The translations under genes and the position numbers were made by a program. Below are positions 44,544-54,600 of a stretch of DNA of 64,000 nt, piece by piece. Source of the stretch: CAYQLY01 sp964418605 (GTDB taxonomy: Bacteria; Bacteroidota; Bacteroidia; Cytophagales; Cyclobacteriaceae); assembly GCA_964418605.1 (NCBI GenBank), contig CAYQLY010000009.1, positions 53,423 to 117,422 on the forward strand. The letters run 5' to 3'. Numbering within the stretch: the stretch's first letter is position 1; the number at the start of each line of letters is the position of its first letter. The notes beneath the pieces were generated by a model that was not told the DNA's origin, ran no database searches, and was given only the letters and a program-made list of their open reading frames with translations.

Positions 44544-45050
44544 TTATTTTATGTTTGCTTTCTTTTTTAAAATTTCTATTTCTTCTTTGGATAATAAATC
44601 ATACTTTTCATTTTCTTGAGCATTTGTTATAAGTACAAGCATAAATTGAATAACTGTATATGAACTAACTATGCATCCCTGTGTATAGTCTAGCTTCTCA
44701 GTATCTTTAACATGTACTTCCAGAATTGTTTTTACTTTTTTTGATTTTAGTTTAACTAATCCCAAAAATGAATAGCAGCGCACCGCCGGATTAGGGTGGT
44801 TTGTTAATTCTACTAATTCAGGCTCTGTGGCTATTTGTATCAATTTTTCAAACTGAGTATAATGAGCGCTTTTAGAACCAGCCACACCTATGTATGCATC
44901 TTCCAACGAGGACGACATTTCATCAGCTATCTTTATCACTTCTTTATTAGCAATATGATCAGGCTGGTAGTTAAACTTGTTTTTCTTACCCTTACAAAAA
45001 GATAAAAAAGAGAGCGCCGATAATATAATGACAATATATACTTTTTTCAT
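44544..45050 (-). CDS. Small lipoprotein with HEAT-like helices
   Basis: 168-residue lipoprotein (lipobox SFLSFC, Cys about residue 19). The mature part has paired helices with NHPNPAVRCYSFLGLVKLKSKKVKTILEVHV, resembling one or two HEAT repeats. It begins one base before the DUF4139 gene's 5' end on the same strand, so they are co-transcribed. Function unknown. Similar HEAT-type exported proteins can be immunity factors, but nothing around this one indicates a toxin. Confidence 0.7.
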   Translation of the reverse strand: MKKVYIVIILSALSFLSFCKGKKNKFNYQPDHIANKEVIKIADEMSSSLEDAYIGVAGSKSAHYTQFEKLIQIATEPELVELTNHPNPAVRCYSFLGLVKLKSKKVKTILEVHVKDTEKLDYTQGCIVSSYTVIQFMLVLITNAQENEKYDLLSKEEIEILKKKANIK

Positions 45051-45056
45051 GACTTT

Positions 45057-46031
45057 TTATGACAATGACTGATTCTCTATAGATGCCAATTCAAGTATTT
45101 TTTCATACTCTTTGGGATTTAGATCATTAAAGAAAAAGTGAATAGGATTGATCTTCGAATTATTATGAATCACCTCATAATGTAAATGAGGTGCCACCGA
45201 TGAACCCGTATTACCCACATATCCAATACATTGACCTCGCTTAACACGTTGTCCCATTTTTATATTAAACCCATCCAAATGGGCGTATTTAGTTACATAT
45301 CCATAACCATGATTAATTTCTATTTCTTTCCCATATCCCCCCACACTTGTTTTAACTAACTTTACAACGCCATCACCTGTAGCATAAACAGGCGTCCCTC
45401 GAGGAGCTGCAAAATCAACTCCTGTATGCATTTTTTTCACTTTATAAATCGGATGCATCCGTATACCAAAACCAGAAGCTAATCGTTTTAATTCTTTATT
45501 AGAAACAGGTTGAATAGCAGGAATTGAAGCCAGCATTTTTGACTTATCTTTAATCAGTTTAACTAACTCATCATACGATTTAGTTTGCTTATACATGCTA
45601 TACCTCATGGCGGCCAATTTTTCAAAAGACTGTTCAATCAATTCTTTTTCATGAATGTCTTTATTCAATATATCACGGTATCTGTCAGCAATCATACGCT
45701 CCCCTTTTAAAGTATAATCTACAGGCTCAGCTTCAAAAACAACACGATAAATAGTGTTATCACGCTCCTGAAGAGCTCTTATCATCGCATCCATATCTTT
45801 TAATTCTTTGTCAACAATCTTATAGTAAAATTGCAGCTCCTCATTTTCTCTTCGAAGTGCTTTTTCAACTGGAGAATCAAAATATTTACTAAAAAGAAAT
45901 AAAATAGATAAACCTAAAACAATAGATAATGCTAAAAACCCCAAGAAATTGAGTATGATATCCAAAGGTGTTGTACGTATACGCTCATACTTACAATTCT
46001 CCGTATCATAATAATATTTTATTTTTGCCAT
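45057..46031 (-). CDS. M23-family murein peptidase, membrane-anchored
   Basis: 324-residue LytM-type zinc endopeptidase with an N-terminal transmembrane helix (FLALSIVLGLSILFLF, about residues 30-50), a coiled-coil stretch (about 60-160), then the catalytic domain: FGIRMHPIYKVKKMHTGVDFAAPRGTPVYATGDGVV (HxxxD ligands) and SSVAPHLHYEV (HxH). This layout matches the widespread Bacteroidota cell-shape/peptidoglycan protein. Start at ATG 46031 is preferred (MAKIKYYYDTENCKYERI is the conserved N-terminus); the open frame reaches 46115. It is divergent from alaS. Confidence 0.92.
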   Translation of the reverse strand: MAKIKYYYDTENCKYERIRTTPLDIILNFLGFLALSIVLGLSILFLFSKYFDSPVEKALRRENEELQFYYKIVDKELKDMDAMIRALQERDNTIYRVVFEAEPVDYTLKGERMIADRYRDILNKDIHEKELIEQSFEKLAAMRYSMYKQTKSYDELVKLIKDKSKMLASIPAIQPVSNKELKRLASGFGIRMHPIYKVKKMHTGVDFAAPRGTPVYATGDGVVKLVKTSVGGYGKEIEINHGYGYVTKYAHLDGFNIKMGQRVKRGQCIGYVGNTGSSVAPHLHYEVIHNNSKINPIHFFFNDLNPKEYEKILELASIENQSLS

Positions 46032-46091
46032 TATAGTGTATAATAATAACGTGTTCCTAAATATAACGATTTTCCTTTTACCCTTTTTGCC

Positions 46092-49000
46092 ATGAAAGCT
46101 AACGAGATACGACAAAAGTTTTTAGATTTTTTTAAAGAAAAAAAACACCTTATCGTTTCCTCAGCTCCTTTGGTCATTAAAAATGATCCTACGCTGCTAT
46201 TCACCAATGCAGGTATGAACCCATTTAAAGATTTTTTCTTAGGTCATAAACCCATTACAGATAAACGAATTGCTAACACACAAAAGTGTCTTCGTGTATC
46301 AGGAAAACACAATGATTTAGAAGAAGTAGGAATTGATACCTACCACCATACATTATTTGAAATGTTAGGCAATTGGTCATTTGGGGATTATTTTAAAAAA
46401 GAATCTATTGCTTGGGCATGGGAGTTATTAACTGAAGTATATCATCTTCCAAAAGAGCGCTTATATGTCACTGTATTTGAAGGTGATCCCTCTGAAAAGT
46501 TAGATTTTGATCAAGAAGCTTATGATCTTTGGAAACAATTCATCTCCGAAGATCGAATCATACGAGGGTCCAAAAAAGATAACTTTTGGGAAATGGGTGA
46601 AACAGGTCCATGCGGGCCATGCTCTGAAATTCATATTGACTTACGTTCTGAAGAAAAAATAAAAAAAATACCAGGAAAAAGCTTAGTCAACACAGGCGAT
46701 CCAGAGGTTATTGAAGTATGGAATTTGGTGTTTATGCAATTTAACCGATTAGCCAATGGAAAACTGGAATCACTTCCAGCAAAACATGTAGATACAGGGA
46801 TGGGATTTGAACGCTTGGTTCGAGCCATTCAACAAAAATCATCAAACTACGATACCGATGTTTTTCAACCCATTATTCAGTTTATTGAACAACAATCAAA
46901 AATTAAATATGGCTCAAACGAAAAAACAGATATCGCCATGCGTGTCCTGGCTGACCATATTCGAGCAGTATCGTTTGCCATTGCAGATGGACAATTACCC
47001 TCAAATAATAAAGCAGGCTATGTCATTCGTCGTATTTTGCGAAGAGCCGTTCGATACGCCTATACATTTCTTCATTTTAAAGAACCGTTTTTATATCAAC
47101 TCGTTCCAATTTTAGCTGCACAATTTAAAGGTGTATTCGATGAACTTTTTTCACAAAAAGAATTTGTCGCTAAGGTGATTCAAGAAGAGGAGAATTCTTT
47201 TTTACGAACATTAGAAAATGGAATTAAAAAATTTGAACAAAGTATCGAGAAAAATAAAATTTCTGGAAAAGTAGCATTCGAACTATACGATACATTTGGA
47301 TTTCCGTTGGATCTTACACAACTTTTAGCTCGGGAAAAAAATATTGACGTTGATGTCAATGAATTTGAAAAAGAAATGCAAATTCAAAAAGATCGTTCTC
47401 GACAAGCTGACTCAAAAGAAACAGGCGATTGGATCCAAGTTCATCCCGATGAAAATGTAAAATTTAGTGGATACAATGAATTAGAATCTACTTCAACCAT
47501 TACCAAATACCGACTGATTAAAACAAAAGACCAATCGTATTATCAAATCGTATTGAATAAAACACCTTTTTATGCCGAAAGTGGTGGTCAAATTGGCGAT
47601 ACAGGCTATTTAGAGGCTGGAAAAGAAAAAATTGAAATCATTGATACAAAAAAAGAAAATGAATTGATTATTCATATTACTAAAAAACTTCCAACTGAAT
47701 TAAAAGCTTCAGTTAAATCTGTAGTGAATAAAGATAAACGCATTCAAACACAAAATAATCACACCGCTACGCATCTTTTACATGCAGCATTGAAACAAGT
47801 ATTAGGAACACATGTGAATCAAAAAGGATCGTATGTGAGTGATGAAATTCTTCGATTCGATTTTTCTCATTTTAGCAAAATGACAGAAATGGAAATTGAA
47901 AAGGTAGAGCGAATAGTAAATCAAAAAATCCGAGAAAATATTGCAGCTGATATTCAAATCATGCCAATCGAAAAAGCACAACAACTCGGCGCGATGGCTT
48001 TATTTGGAGAAAAATATGGGAACGTCGTTCGCGTGGTTACCTTTGATAAAGATTATTCCATTGAATTATGTGGAGGCACACACGTCGCAGCGACAGGCAC
48101 CATTGGTTTTTTCAAAATCACTTCCGAAAGCTCTGTAGCTGCGGGTGTACGAAGAATTGAAGCCATTACCGGAAAAAAAGCAGACGAATATATTAATAGT
48201 AAATTAAAAATAATAGATGAAATAAAAGAGATTTTAAAAAATCCAAAAGATATTAAAAAAGCAGCTGATAAAATAATAGCTGAAAAAGGAGAATTGGCTA
48301 AAGCGGTCGAATTTGTAAATCATCGACAAGCACAACAAGTAAAACAATACCTACTTGATAAAGCTAAGAAAGAAGGAGTAATTAATTTCATTGCTGAAAA
48401 AGTAGATATACCTTCTGAAGAATCAATGAAACAAATTGCTTTTGAACTAAAATCAAAATTATCTAATTTATTTCTAGTAATCGCAGCTGAAATCAATGGA
48501 AAACCACAAATTGCAATTCTAATTTCTGAGGAGTTAGTAAAATCTAAAAATCATCATGCAGGAAATTTAGTGAAAAAATGGGCAAAAGAAATTAATGGCG
48601 ATGGTGGTGGGCAAGCTTTTTATGCAACAGCAGGGGGAACAGATTTAAAGGGATTAGATAATGTTATTATAAAAGCTAGAGATTTGATCCTAGATAAAAA
48701 TAAATATGCTAGTGATTTATTAGAAATTGCAAAAAATGATATAGGAGCTTCTAAGCTTTTGTATGAAAACAAGTTTTTTCCTCAATCAGTTTTTTATCTT
48801 CAACAAAGTGTTGAAAAAATAGCTAAAAGTTTTGGAGTATACTTTGAAATAATAATTTCAAAAAAAGATTTAATTAAAGAAATAAATCACAGTCCAAGCA
48901 AGGTTTTTCATAAGATGTTAGAAATAAGTTTAAACTATACGGATAAAATTCCAGATGAAGAACTTAAAAAAAATATAAATGAAGGAATGAAAGATTCAAT

Positions 49001-49439
49001 AAACATCTCTAAACAATTAAATAATAGAAACTTATTTATAGATTTATCAGATAATGAAATAATTGATTTAATAAATTTAGGAACAACTTATGACAATGAA
49101 AAAAATGAAATTATTAAAAAAATAAATGAACTATCTATTGATCAAACTATAACATTTATAAGATCTAAACTTAACATCCCAGACTTAAATGAATATATTA
49201 AAAATGTGAATCATAAATTTTTAAAAAAATATTTCATTCATACTATTTTAGCATCATATCTTCCTTTGAGATTAGGAGTATTAGCTAATTTAACACAACA
49301 TCATGCTATAGATTCAAGATATAATAAAGATTCTTATACAGAAAATCTACCTTTGATTAAAAAATTATACCAATTATTTAATTTACTAGATAATAGTATA
49401 TTAGACATTGAATATTTAATAAAAGAAACTAATGAATAA
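46092..49439 (+). CDS. alaS: Alanyl-tRNA synthetase with C-terminal HEPN-like domain fusion
   Basis: Residues 1-866 are a complete AlaRS: catalytic core with TNAGMNPFKDFFLG and FGDYFKKESIAWAWELL, editing domain with zinc motifs HTATH (557-561) and CGGTHV (from 660), and a C-Ala domain ending GGGQAFYATAGGTDLKGLDNVIIKARDLI. Normal bacterial AlaRS stops about here. This ORF continues for about 248 residues with helical sequence unlike AlaRS: DIGASKLLYENKFFPQSVF (883-901), LQQSVEKIAKSF (903-914) and NHSPSKVFHKML (932-942), then LGVLANLTQHHAIDSRY near the end. This pattern looks like a full-length HEPN-superfamily protein. No intact Rx4-6H nuclease motif is obvious. The extension is much richer in A/T than the first 2 kb. 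The stop overlaps the gatB start (ATGAATAA), so the fusion is translationally coupled. Confidence 0.93.
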   Translation: MKANEIRQKFLDFFKEKKHLIVSSAPLVIKNDPTLLFTNAGMNPFKDFFLGHKPITDKRIANTQKCLRVSGKHNDLEEVGIDTYHHTLFEMLGNWSFGDYFKKESIAWAWELLTEVYHLPKERLYVTVFEGDPSEKLDFDQEAYDLWKQFISEDRIIRGSKKDNFWEMGETGPCGPCSEIHIDLRSEEKIKKIPGKSLVNTGDPEVIEVWNLVFMQFNRLANGKLESLPAKHVDTGMGFERLVRAIQQKSSNYDTDVFQPIIQFIEQQSKIKYGSNEKTDIAMRVLADHIRAVSFAIADGQLPSNNKAGYVIRRILRRAVRYAYTFLHFKEPFLYQLVPILAAQFKGVFDELFSQKEFVAKVIQEEENSFLRTLENGIKKFEQSIEKNKISGKVAFELYDTFGFPLDLTQLLAREKNIDVDVNEFEKEMQIQKDRSRQADSKETGDWIQVHPDENVKFSGYNELESTSTITKYRLIKTKDQSYYQIVLNKTPFYAESGGQIGDTGYLEAGKEKIEIIDTKKENELIIHITKKLPTELKASVKSVVNKDKRIQTQNNHTATHLLHAALKQVLGTHVNQKGSYVSDEILRFDFSHFSKMTEMEIEKVERIVNQKIRENIAADIQIMPIEKAQQLGAMALFGEKYGNVVRVVTFDKDYSIELCGGTHVAATGTIGFFKITSESSVAAGVRRIEAITGKKADEYINSKLKIIDEIKEILKNPKDIKKAADKIIAEKGELAKAVEFVNHRQAQQVKQYLLDKAKKEGVINFIAEKVDIPSEESMKQIAFELKSKLSNLFLVIAAEINGKPQIAILISEELVKSKNHHAGNLVKKWAKEINGDGGGQAFYATAGGTDLKGLDNVIIKARDLILDKNKYASDLLEIAKNDIGASKLLYENKFFPQSVFYLQQSVEKIAKSFGVYFEIIISKKDLIKEINHSPSKVFHKMLEISLNYTDKIPDEELKKNINEGMKDSINISKQLNNRNLFIDLSDNEIIDLINLGTTYDNEKNEIIKKINELSIDQTITFIRSKLNIPDLNEYIKNVNHKFLKKYFIHTILASYLPLRLGVLANLTQHHAIDSRYNKDSYTENLPLIKKLYQLFNLLDNSILDIEYLIKETNE

Positions 49440-50877
49440 ATCTTACGAAGCCGTCATCGGATTAGAAGTACATGCGCAATTGCTTACCAAAAGTAAAATG
49501 TATTCATCTGATATTTCGGAATATGGAAACTTACCGAATACAAATATTAGTGTCATCACCCTAGCTCATCCAGGTACACTTCCGAAAGTCAATAAAACAG
49601 CCATTGAATATGCGATCAAAATGGGAATTGCCTGTGAATCAAAAATTACAGAATACAATATTTTTGCACGAAAAAACTATTTTTATCCTGATCTTCCAAA
49701 AGGATATCAAATTACGCAAGACAAAACACCAATTTGTACAGGCGGGAAGATCACAATTAAGTTAAAAGATGGAACAGAAAAAACAATCAACCTCACACGT
49801 ATTCACATTGAAGAAGATGCGGGAAAATCCATGCACTTAGAGGGCGAAAAAGACACCTTAGTTGATTTCAATCGTGCAGGTGTTCCACTCATTGAAATTG
49901 TATCGGAACCTGAGCTTCGTGCAGCAGAGGAAGCCCATGCGTATTTAACAGAAATACGAAAACTCGTTCGTTATTTAGACATATGTGATGGAAATATGGA
50001 AGAAGGATCATTACGTTGTGATGCTAATATTTCAGTTCGCAAAAAAGGCGAAACTACTTTTGGGAAAAAAGTAGAAGTAAAAAACATGAACTCGATCACC
50101 AATGTGCAACGTGCCATCACACATGAAATCGAACGGCAAATCAATGAACTGGAACAAGGAAATAAAATCGCATCTGAAACACGCATGTTCGATGCTGTCA
50201 CTGGAAAAACCATCAGCATGCGAAGCAAAGAAGAATCCAATGACTACCGTTATTTTCCAGAACCCGACCTCCCTCCTTTTATCGTTTCACCATCCTGGAT
50301 CAATGAAATCAAATCATCGATGCCAAGTTTACCGCATGAATTATTTAAAAAATTCACAAAAGAATTAGGTCTACCTGCATACGATGCGTATGTACTTACT
50401 GATTCAAAAGAAATTGCCTTGTATTTTGAAGAGCTTTGTAAACATACGACAAACTATAAAGCAGCTTCCAATTGGGTAATGGGTCCGGTGAAATCATACT
50501 TAAATGAATTGACATTACATATCAATCAATTTCCAGTTCAACCTATTCAATTAGCTGAATTAATTAAACTTATTGATGAAAATAAAATAAACTACACTTC
50601 TGCCTCACAAAAAATATATCCTATTTTATTAGAAGGCTCGACTAAAACGCCTTTGCAAATCGCAGAAGAGCTAAACCTGATTCAAGAAAGCAATACAGAT
50701 GCACTCGAACTTATCATCGACGAAGTACTAGCTGCTTATCCTGAAAAAGTAACCGAATACAAAGCAGGTAAAAAAGGATTGCTTGGATTATTCATGGGCG
50801 AAATCATGAAAAAAACAAAAGGCAAAGCTGATCCAAAACTCACCAATGAATTATTAACTAAAAAACTTTTAAATTAA
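49432..50877 (+). CDS. gatB: Aspartyl/glutamyl-tRNA(Asn/Gln) amidotransferase subunit B
   Basis: Subunit of GatCAB, which amidates misacylated Glu-tRNA(Gln) and Asp-tRNA(Asn). The catalytic signature GLEVHAQLLTKSKMYSSD, with HPGTLPKVN and ARKNYFYPDLPKGYQITQ, is at the N-terminus, followed by RTHIEEDAGKSMHLE-like and DFNRAGVPLIEIVSEPELR. The C-terminal YqeY-like tail (about 400-481) is complete. Length is 481 residues. It is coupled to alaS by an eight-base overlap, an arrangement placing two aminoacylation genes in one transcript. Confidence 0.97.
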   Translation: MNKSYEAVIGLEVHAQLLTKSKMYSSDISEYGNLPNTNISVITLAHPGTLPKVNKTAIEYAIKMGIACESKITEYNIFARKNYFYPDLPKGYQITQDKTPICTGGKITIKLKDGTEKTINLTRIHIEEDAGKSMHLEGEKDTLVDFNRAGVPLIEIVSEPELRAAEEAHAYLTEIRKLVRYLDICDGNMEEGSLRCDANISVRKKGETTFGKKVEVKNMNSITNVQRAITHEIERQINELEQGNKIASETRMFDAVTGKTISMRSKEESNDYRYFPEPDLPPFIVSPSWINEIKSSMPSLPHELFKKFTKELGLPAYDAYVLTDSKEIALYFEELCKHTTNYKAASNWVMGPVKSYLNELTLHINQFPVQPIQLAELIKLIDENKINYTSASQKIYPILLEGSTKTPLQIAEELNLIQESNTDALELIIDEVLAAYPEKVTEYKAGKKGLLGLFMGEIMKKTKGKADPKLTNELLTKKLLN

Positions 50878-50900
50878 ATTTGAGAAAACTATTTTTAATT

Positions 50901-51419
50901 ATGAAAAAACAACCACTAGTCTTGTCTATTTTTACATTTATTATTTTCTCAATTCATTTATCTAATGCTCAAATAGCCATTCCAACCCAATATGATACTA
51001 TTCAAGCTATAACTGGACATCCAGAAATGTCATTTAGCATGATTTATCCAAAAGGATGGATCAAAAAAGAAGATAAAAACTATAAAGGGCGTCACACCAT
51101 TACACATAAAAATTTAAAAGGATCTATTTTTTTTACTGTTTTAAGCACAGATATCTCTTTAAAAGAAAACTATGAAACAACATTAAAAGAAACAGAGGAA
51201 GATCCGACACAAAAAATAGCATTAAACATATTGAAATCAGATTGGTTTGTTATTTCCTATAAAAAAGGATCAACTATTAATTACTTAAAAAAACGAATGT
51301 TAGTTGATGTGTATGGAGAAAATCGTATTTTTTACTTAGAATTTGAATATCCAGAAAGCGAACGTAAAGTATTTGATAGCGTTATACCAAAAATGATAAA
51401 GTACAATCCCACTGAATAA
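50901..51419 (+). CDS. Exported hypothetical protein
   Basis: 172-residue secreted protein (signal peptide VLSIFTFIIFSIHLSNAQ). The mature part (IPTQYDTIQAITGHPEMSFSMIYPKGW and later RIFYLEFEYPESERKVFDSVIPKMIKY) is a single beta/alpha domain similar in flavour to small PsbP-like exported domains, but I cannot assign it. The ATG at 50901 is preferred over the TTG at 50880 because it directly precedes the signal peptide. Confidence 0.65.
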   Translation: MKKQPLVLSIFTFIIFSIHLSNAQIAIPTQYDTIQAITGHPEMSFSMIYPKGWIKKEDKNYKGRHTITHKNLKGSIFFTVLSTDISLKENYETTLKETEEDPTQKIALNILKSDWFVISYKKGSTINYLKKRMLVDVYGENRIFYLEFEYPESERKVFDSVIPKMIKYNPTE

Positions 51420-51542
51420 TTAAATAATCATTCATATCTATTTTTTTTTTTAAAGTACTATTTTTTATTAAAAAAAACATATTTTTCTTTTTTTAAACTT
51501 CCTTTTCTAACATTATATAAAAAAAGTCATTCACTTATTTTA

Positions 51543-51586
51543 TATATTTGACTCCTTTTCAGATTGATGAAAAGGAGTTTTGCTTT
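51543..51586 (+). promoter_or_regulatory. PUL promoter box and leader hairpin upstream of susC
   Basis: A perfect -7 box TATATTTG (51543-51550) is followed at once by an 11-base stem ACTCCTTTTCA (51551-51561) / TGAAAAGGAGT (51568-51578) and a T-rich tail. The hairpin would lie at the very start of the mRNA, so it could stabilise the 5' end or act as an attenuator. Confidence 0.5.
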
Positions 51587-51618
51587 TAAATTGGAGTACT
51601 CTAAAATAAAAATCGTAC

Positions 51619-54600
51619 ATGATTAAAAATTTACGTGTCAAGACAATGAGCTGGGTATTTTGTGGGTTAGTCTCAGCAGCTACATTCACCGCATTAAAAG
51701 CCCAAAATCGAACCCTTACTGGAAAAGTAGTATCAAGTGAAGACAGTAGTCCTCTCCCCGGCGTAAGTATTGCGATCAAAGGAACTTCACAAGGAACCAC
51801 TACAGACTTAGATGGAAATTATCAACTGAATGTGGAAGAGAATCAGAACACACTAGTCTTTAGTTTTGTAGGCTACATCTCTCAAGAGATAGAAATAGGG
51901 GTTCAGTCCATTATCAATGTCAAGTTAGACGCAGATGTAAAATCACTGAAAGAAATATTGGTTGTAGGTTATGGCACACAAACAAAAAAAGAATCCATCG
52001 GATCTATTGTTAAAATCAACAACGATAAAATCATGGATATGCCTGTGCCCAGCTTTGAAGCAGCACTACAAGGAAAAGCACCTGGCATCCAAGTGATTCA
52101 AAGCAGCGGGATTGCAGGATCAGGCTCTGTCATACGCATTCGAGGGATAGGTTCTGTAAGTGCTGGAGGAGATCCATTATATGTGGTGGATGGTATTCCA
52201 ATTACACAGGATCCTTTTTTAAATGGAGATCGTGGCGGACAAAATAATAATCCACTTTCTACTATTAATCCCAACGATATTGAATCCATTGATGTACTCA
52301 AAGATGCCTCAGCAGCAGGTATTTATGGATCAAGAGGGGCTAATGGTGTTATCTTAATTACGACTAAACGTGGAAAAACGGGTAAGCCTTCATTTAACTT
52401 TAGCACACGCGCTGGCATTTCTACTCCTTCGCGAAAAATTAAATTTTTAGATAGCAAGCAATGGCTTCAATTGTATCAAGAAGCATGGGATAATGATGGA
52501 AAAGTAGGTGTTCCTACTCTACCAGGGGGATTAACATGGGCTCAAGCAGAAAATACAGATACCGATTGGATCAAAGAAACAACGCAGATCGGATTTAAAC
52601 AAGAATACAATCTTTCAGTAAGCCAAGGAACAAAAAAATTAAAATCCTATCTAGGCGCTTCATACAGTGACAATGGAAGTTTTATTAAAGGAAATCACTT
52701 CAAACGATTAAGTGGTCGAGCTAATTTAGATTATAATATATTAAGCAATTTAAAAGTAGGTATTTCTACATCGCTTGCACAAGGAAGAAATTTTAGAGCA
52801 CCTACTGCTTGGGACGGGGGATTAGGCGCAGCTCAGTCAACTGCTCTTCCTATTTTTCCTGTTTATAATTCAGGTGGAAGTTACTTTACAGGTAGTGGAT
52901 CAGGCAACAATCCTACATTCGTTCAAGAGTATAAACAATGGCAAACACGAGAACTACGAACCATTAATAACGCCTATGTTGACTTTGAACCTATTAAACA
53001 CCTAAGCATTCGAATCACGGGAGCAATAGATTACATGGATTTAAGTGATTATATATATGAAGCTCCTGAATATGATTTACAAAATCATATTCCTCGTGCA
53101 AAATTATATCCAACATGGATTTTAAATCGCACAGGAACAGCCACTATTTCTTACAACCCTAATTTAGGAGAAAAACAAAATTTAACTTTCCTCGCAGGAA
53201 CAGAACTACAAAAATCAACAACTACTAAATACGATGAGATTACTTATACCAATGTATCTGATCAGATTTATAAAAATCCAAGTGCCTCTACATCTCCAAA
53301 AACAGATACCATTCGAAGGGTAGCACCTACGCAAGTGTGGTCATTCTTAAGTTATTTTGGGCGCGTCAATTATATGCTCAAAGACCGCTACATTATTCAA
53401 GCTACTGGTCGTGTGGATGGGTCCTCTCGATTTGGAACCAACAACCGATATGGCTTTTTTCCTACTGTAGCTTTAGGCTATATTTTATCTGAAGAAAATT
53501 TCTTAAAAAATAGTAGAGTAATTAACTTTTTAAAACTAAAAGCAAGCTGGGGAATCACAGGAACAGCTGATATTCCTAACTACACTCGTTTTGGAACATT
53601 CCAACTGCTTGAAAGCAAAGATCAATACAATAATCAACCTGTAATCATACAAAAACGATTAGATAACCCTGACCTTGCTTGGGAAAAGGTAACAACCATC
53701 GATGGAGGTATTGAAATTGGACTATGGAAAGGACGTGTTACATCCGAACTATCCTTCTATAATAAACTTTCTAAAGATGTACTCATTGATGCGCTCACCC
53801 CTTCTTCTTCCGGATTTGATCGTTATTTTCAAAATATAGGAACTGTTTTAAATCGAGGAGTTGAATTCAGTATAAGTAGTAAAAATCTCGTAGGTACTTT
53901 CAAATGGAGCACAGATTTTAACATAGCTAGAAATCATAACGAAGTTATTTCTACAGGAAATACAGATCCAGACGCTATCTCAGGAAGTGGTGATACGCGA
54001 GTTGTCCCAGGACTTCCTGTTGGATCTAATTATCTAGTTCGTTTTTCTCATGTTGATCAAGCTACAGGACGGCCTGTTTACCTGGATAAAGATGGTAATG
54101 AGACCTTTACATTCGATTTAAAAAACCGTGTTCCGGTAGGAAGTGTAGTTCCTGACTTTATTGGTGGTATTACCAACACATTTCAATTTAAAGGATTTGA
54201 TTTGAGCTTTTTAATCGCTTTCACCTATGGTGGAAATATATATGATGATGCAGCTAAGCGGCAACTTGGTGTATTCAAAGATTGGAATATGCGACAAGAC
54301 TTATTAGACCGCTGGAGGCAACCCGGAGATGATGCAAAATACCCTCGCTTAACAACATCTCCAAGCACCTATGGACTAGGAAATGAATGGAATTATAATA
54401 ACACTTTATTTTTATACGATGCTTCGTTCATTCGAATGCGAAATATTACATTAGGCTATACCTTCTCTCCTACTTTTGTAAAGCGACTTCATTTAACTCA
54501 ACTACGCGTGTATGCAACGGCTACCAATGTATTTACACTTAGTAAATACCCTGGCTGGGATCCGGAAATTGTTCGTGATCATAATGGCTCTCAAGGAAGA

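Noticed and set aside
44544..45050. Immunity protein for a nearby toxin
   Set aside because: HEAT-like and exported, but the neighbours are a DUF4139-type protein and an M23 peptidase, with no toxin gene visible.
48684..48690. Separate HEPN gene starting at a TTG inside alaS
   Set aside because: A TTG codon (residue 865) exists, but there is no stop of alaS and no independent promoter or ATG near the boundary; the uninterrupted frame makes a fusion the simpler reading. It remains testable.
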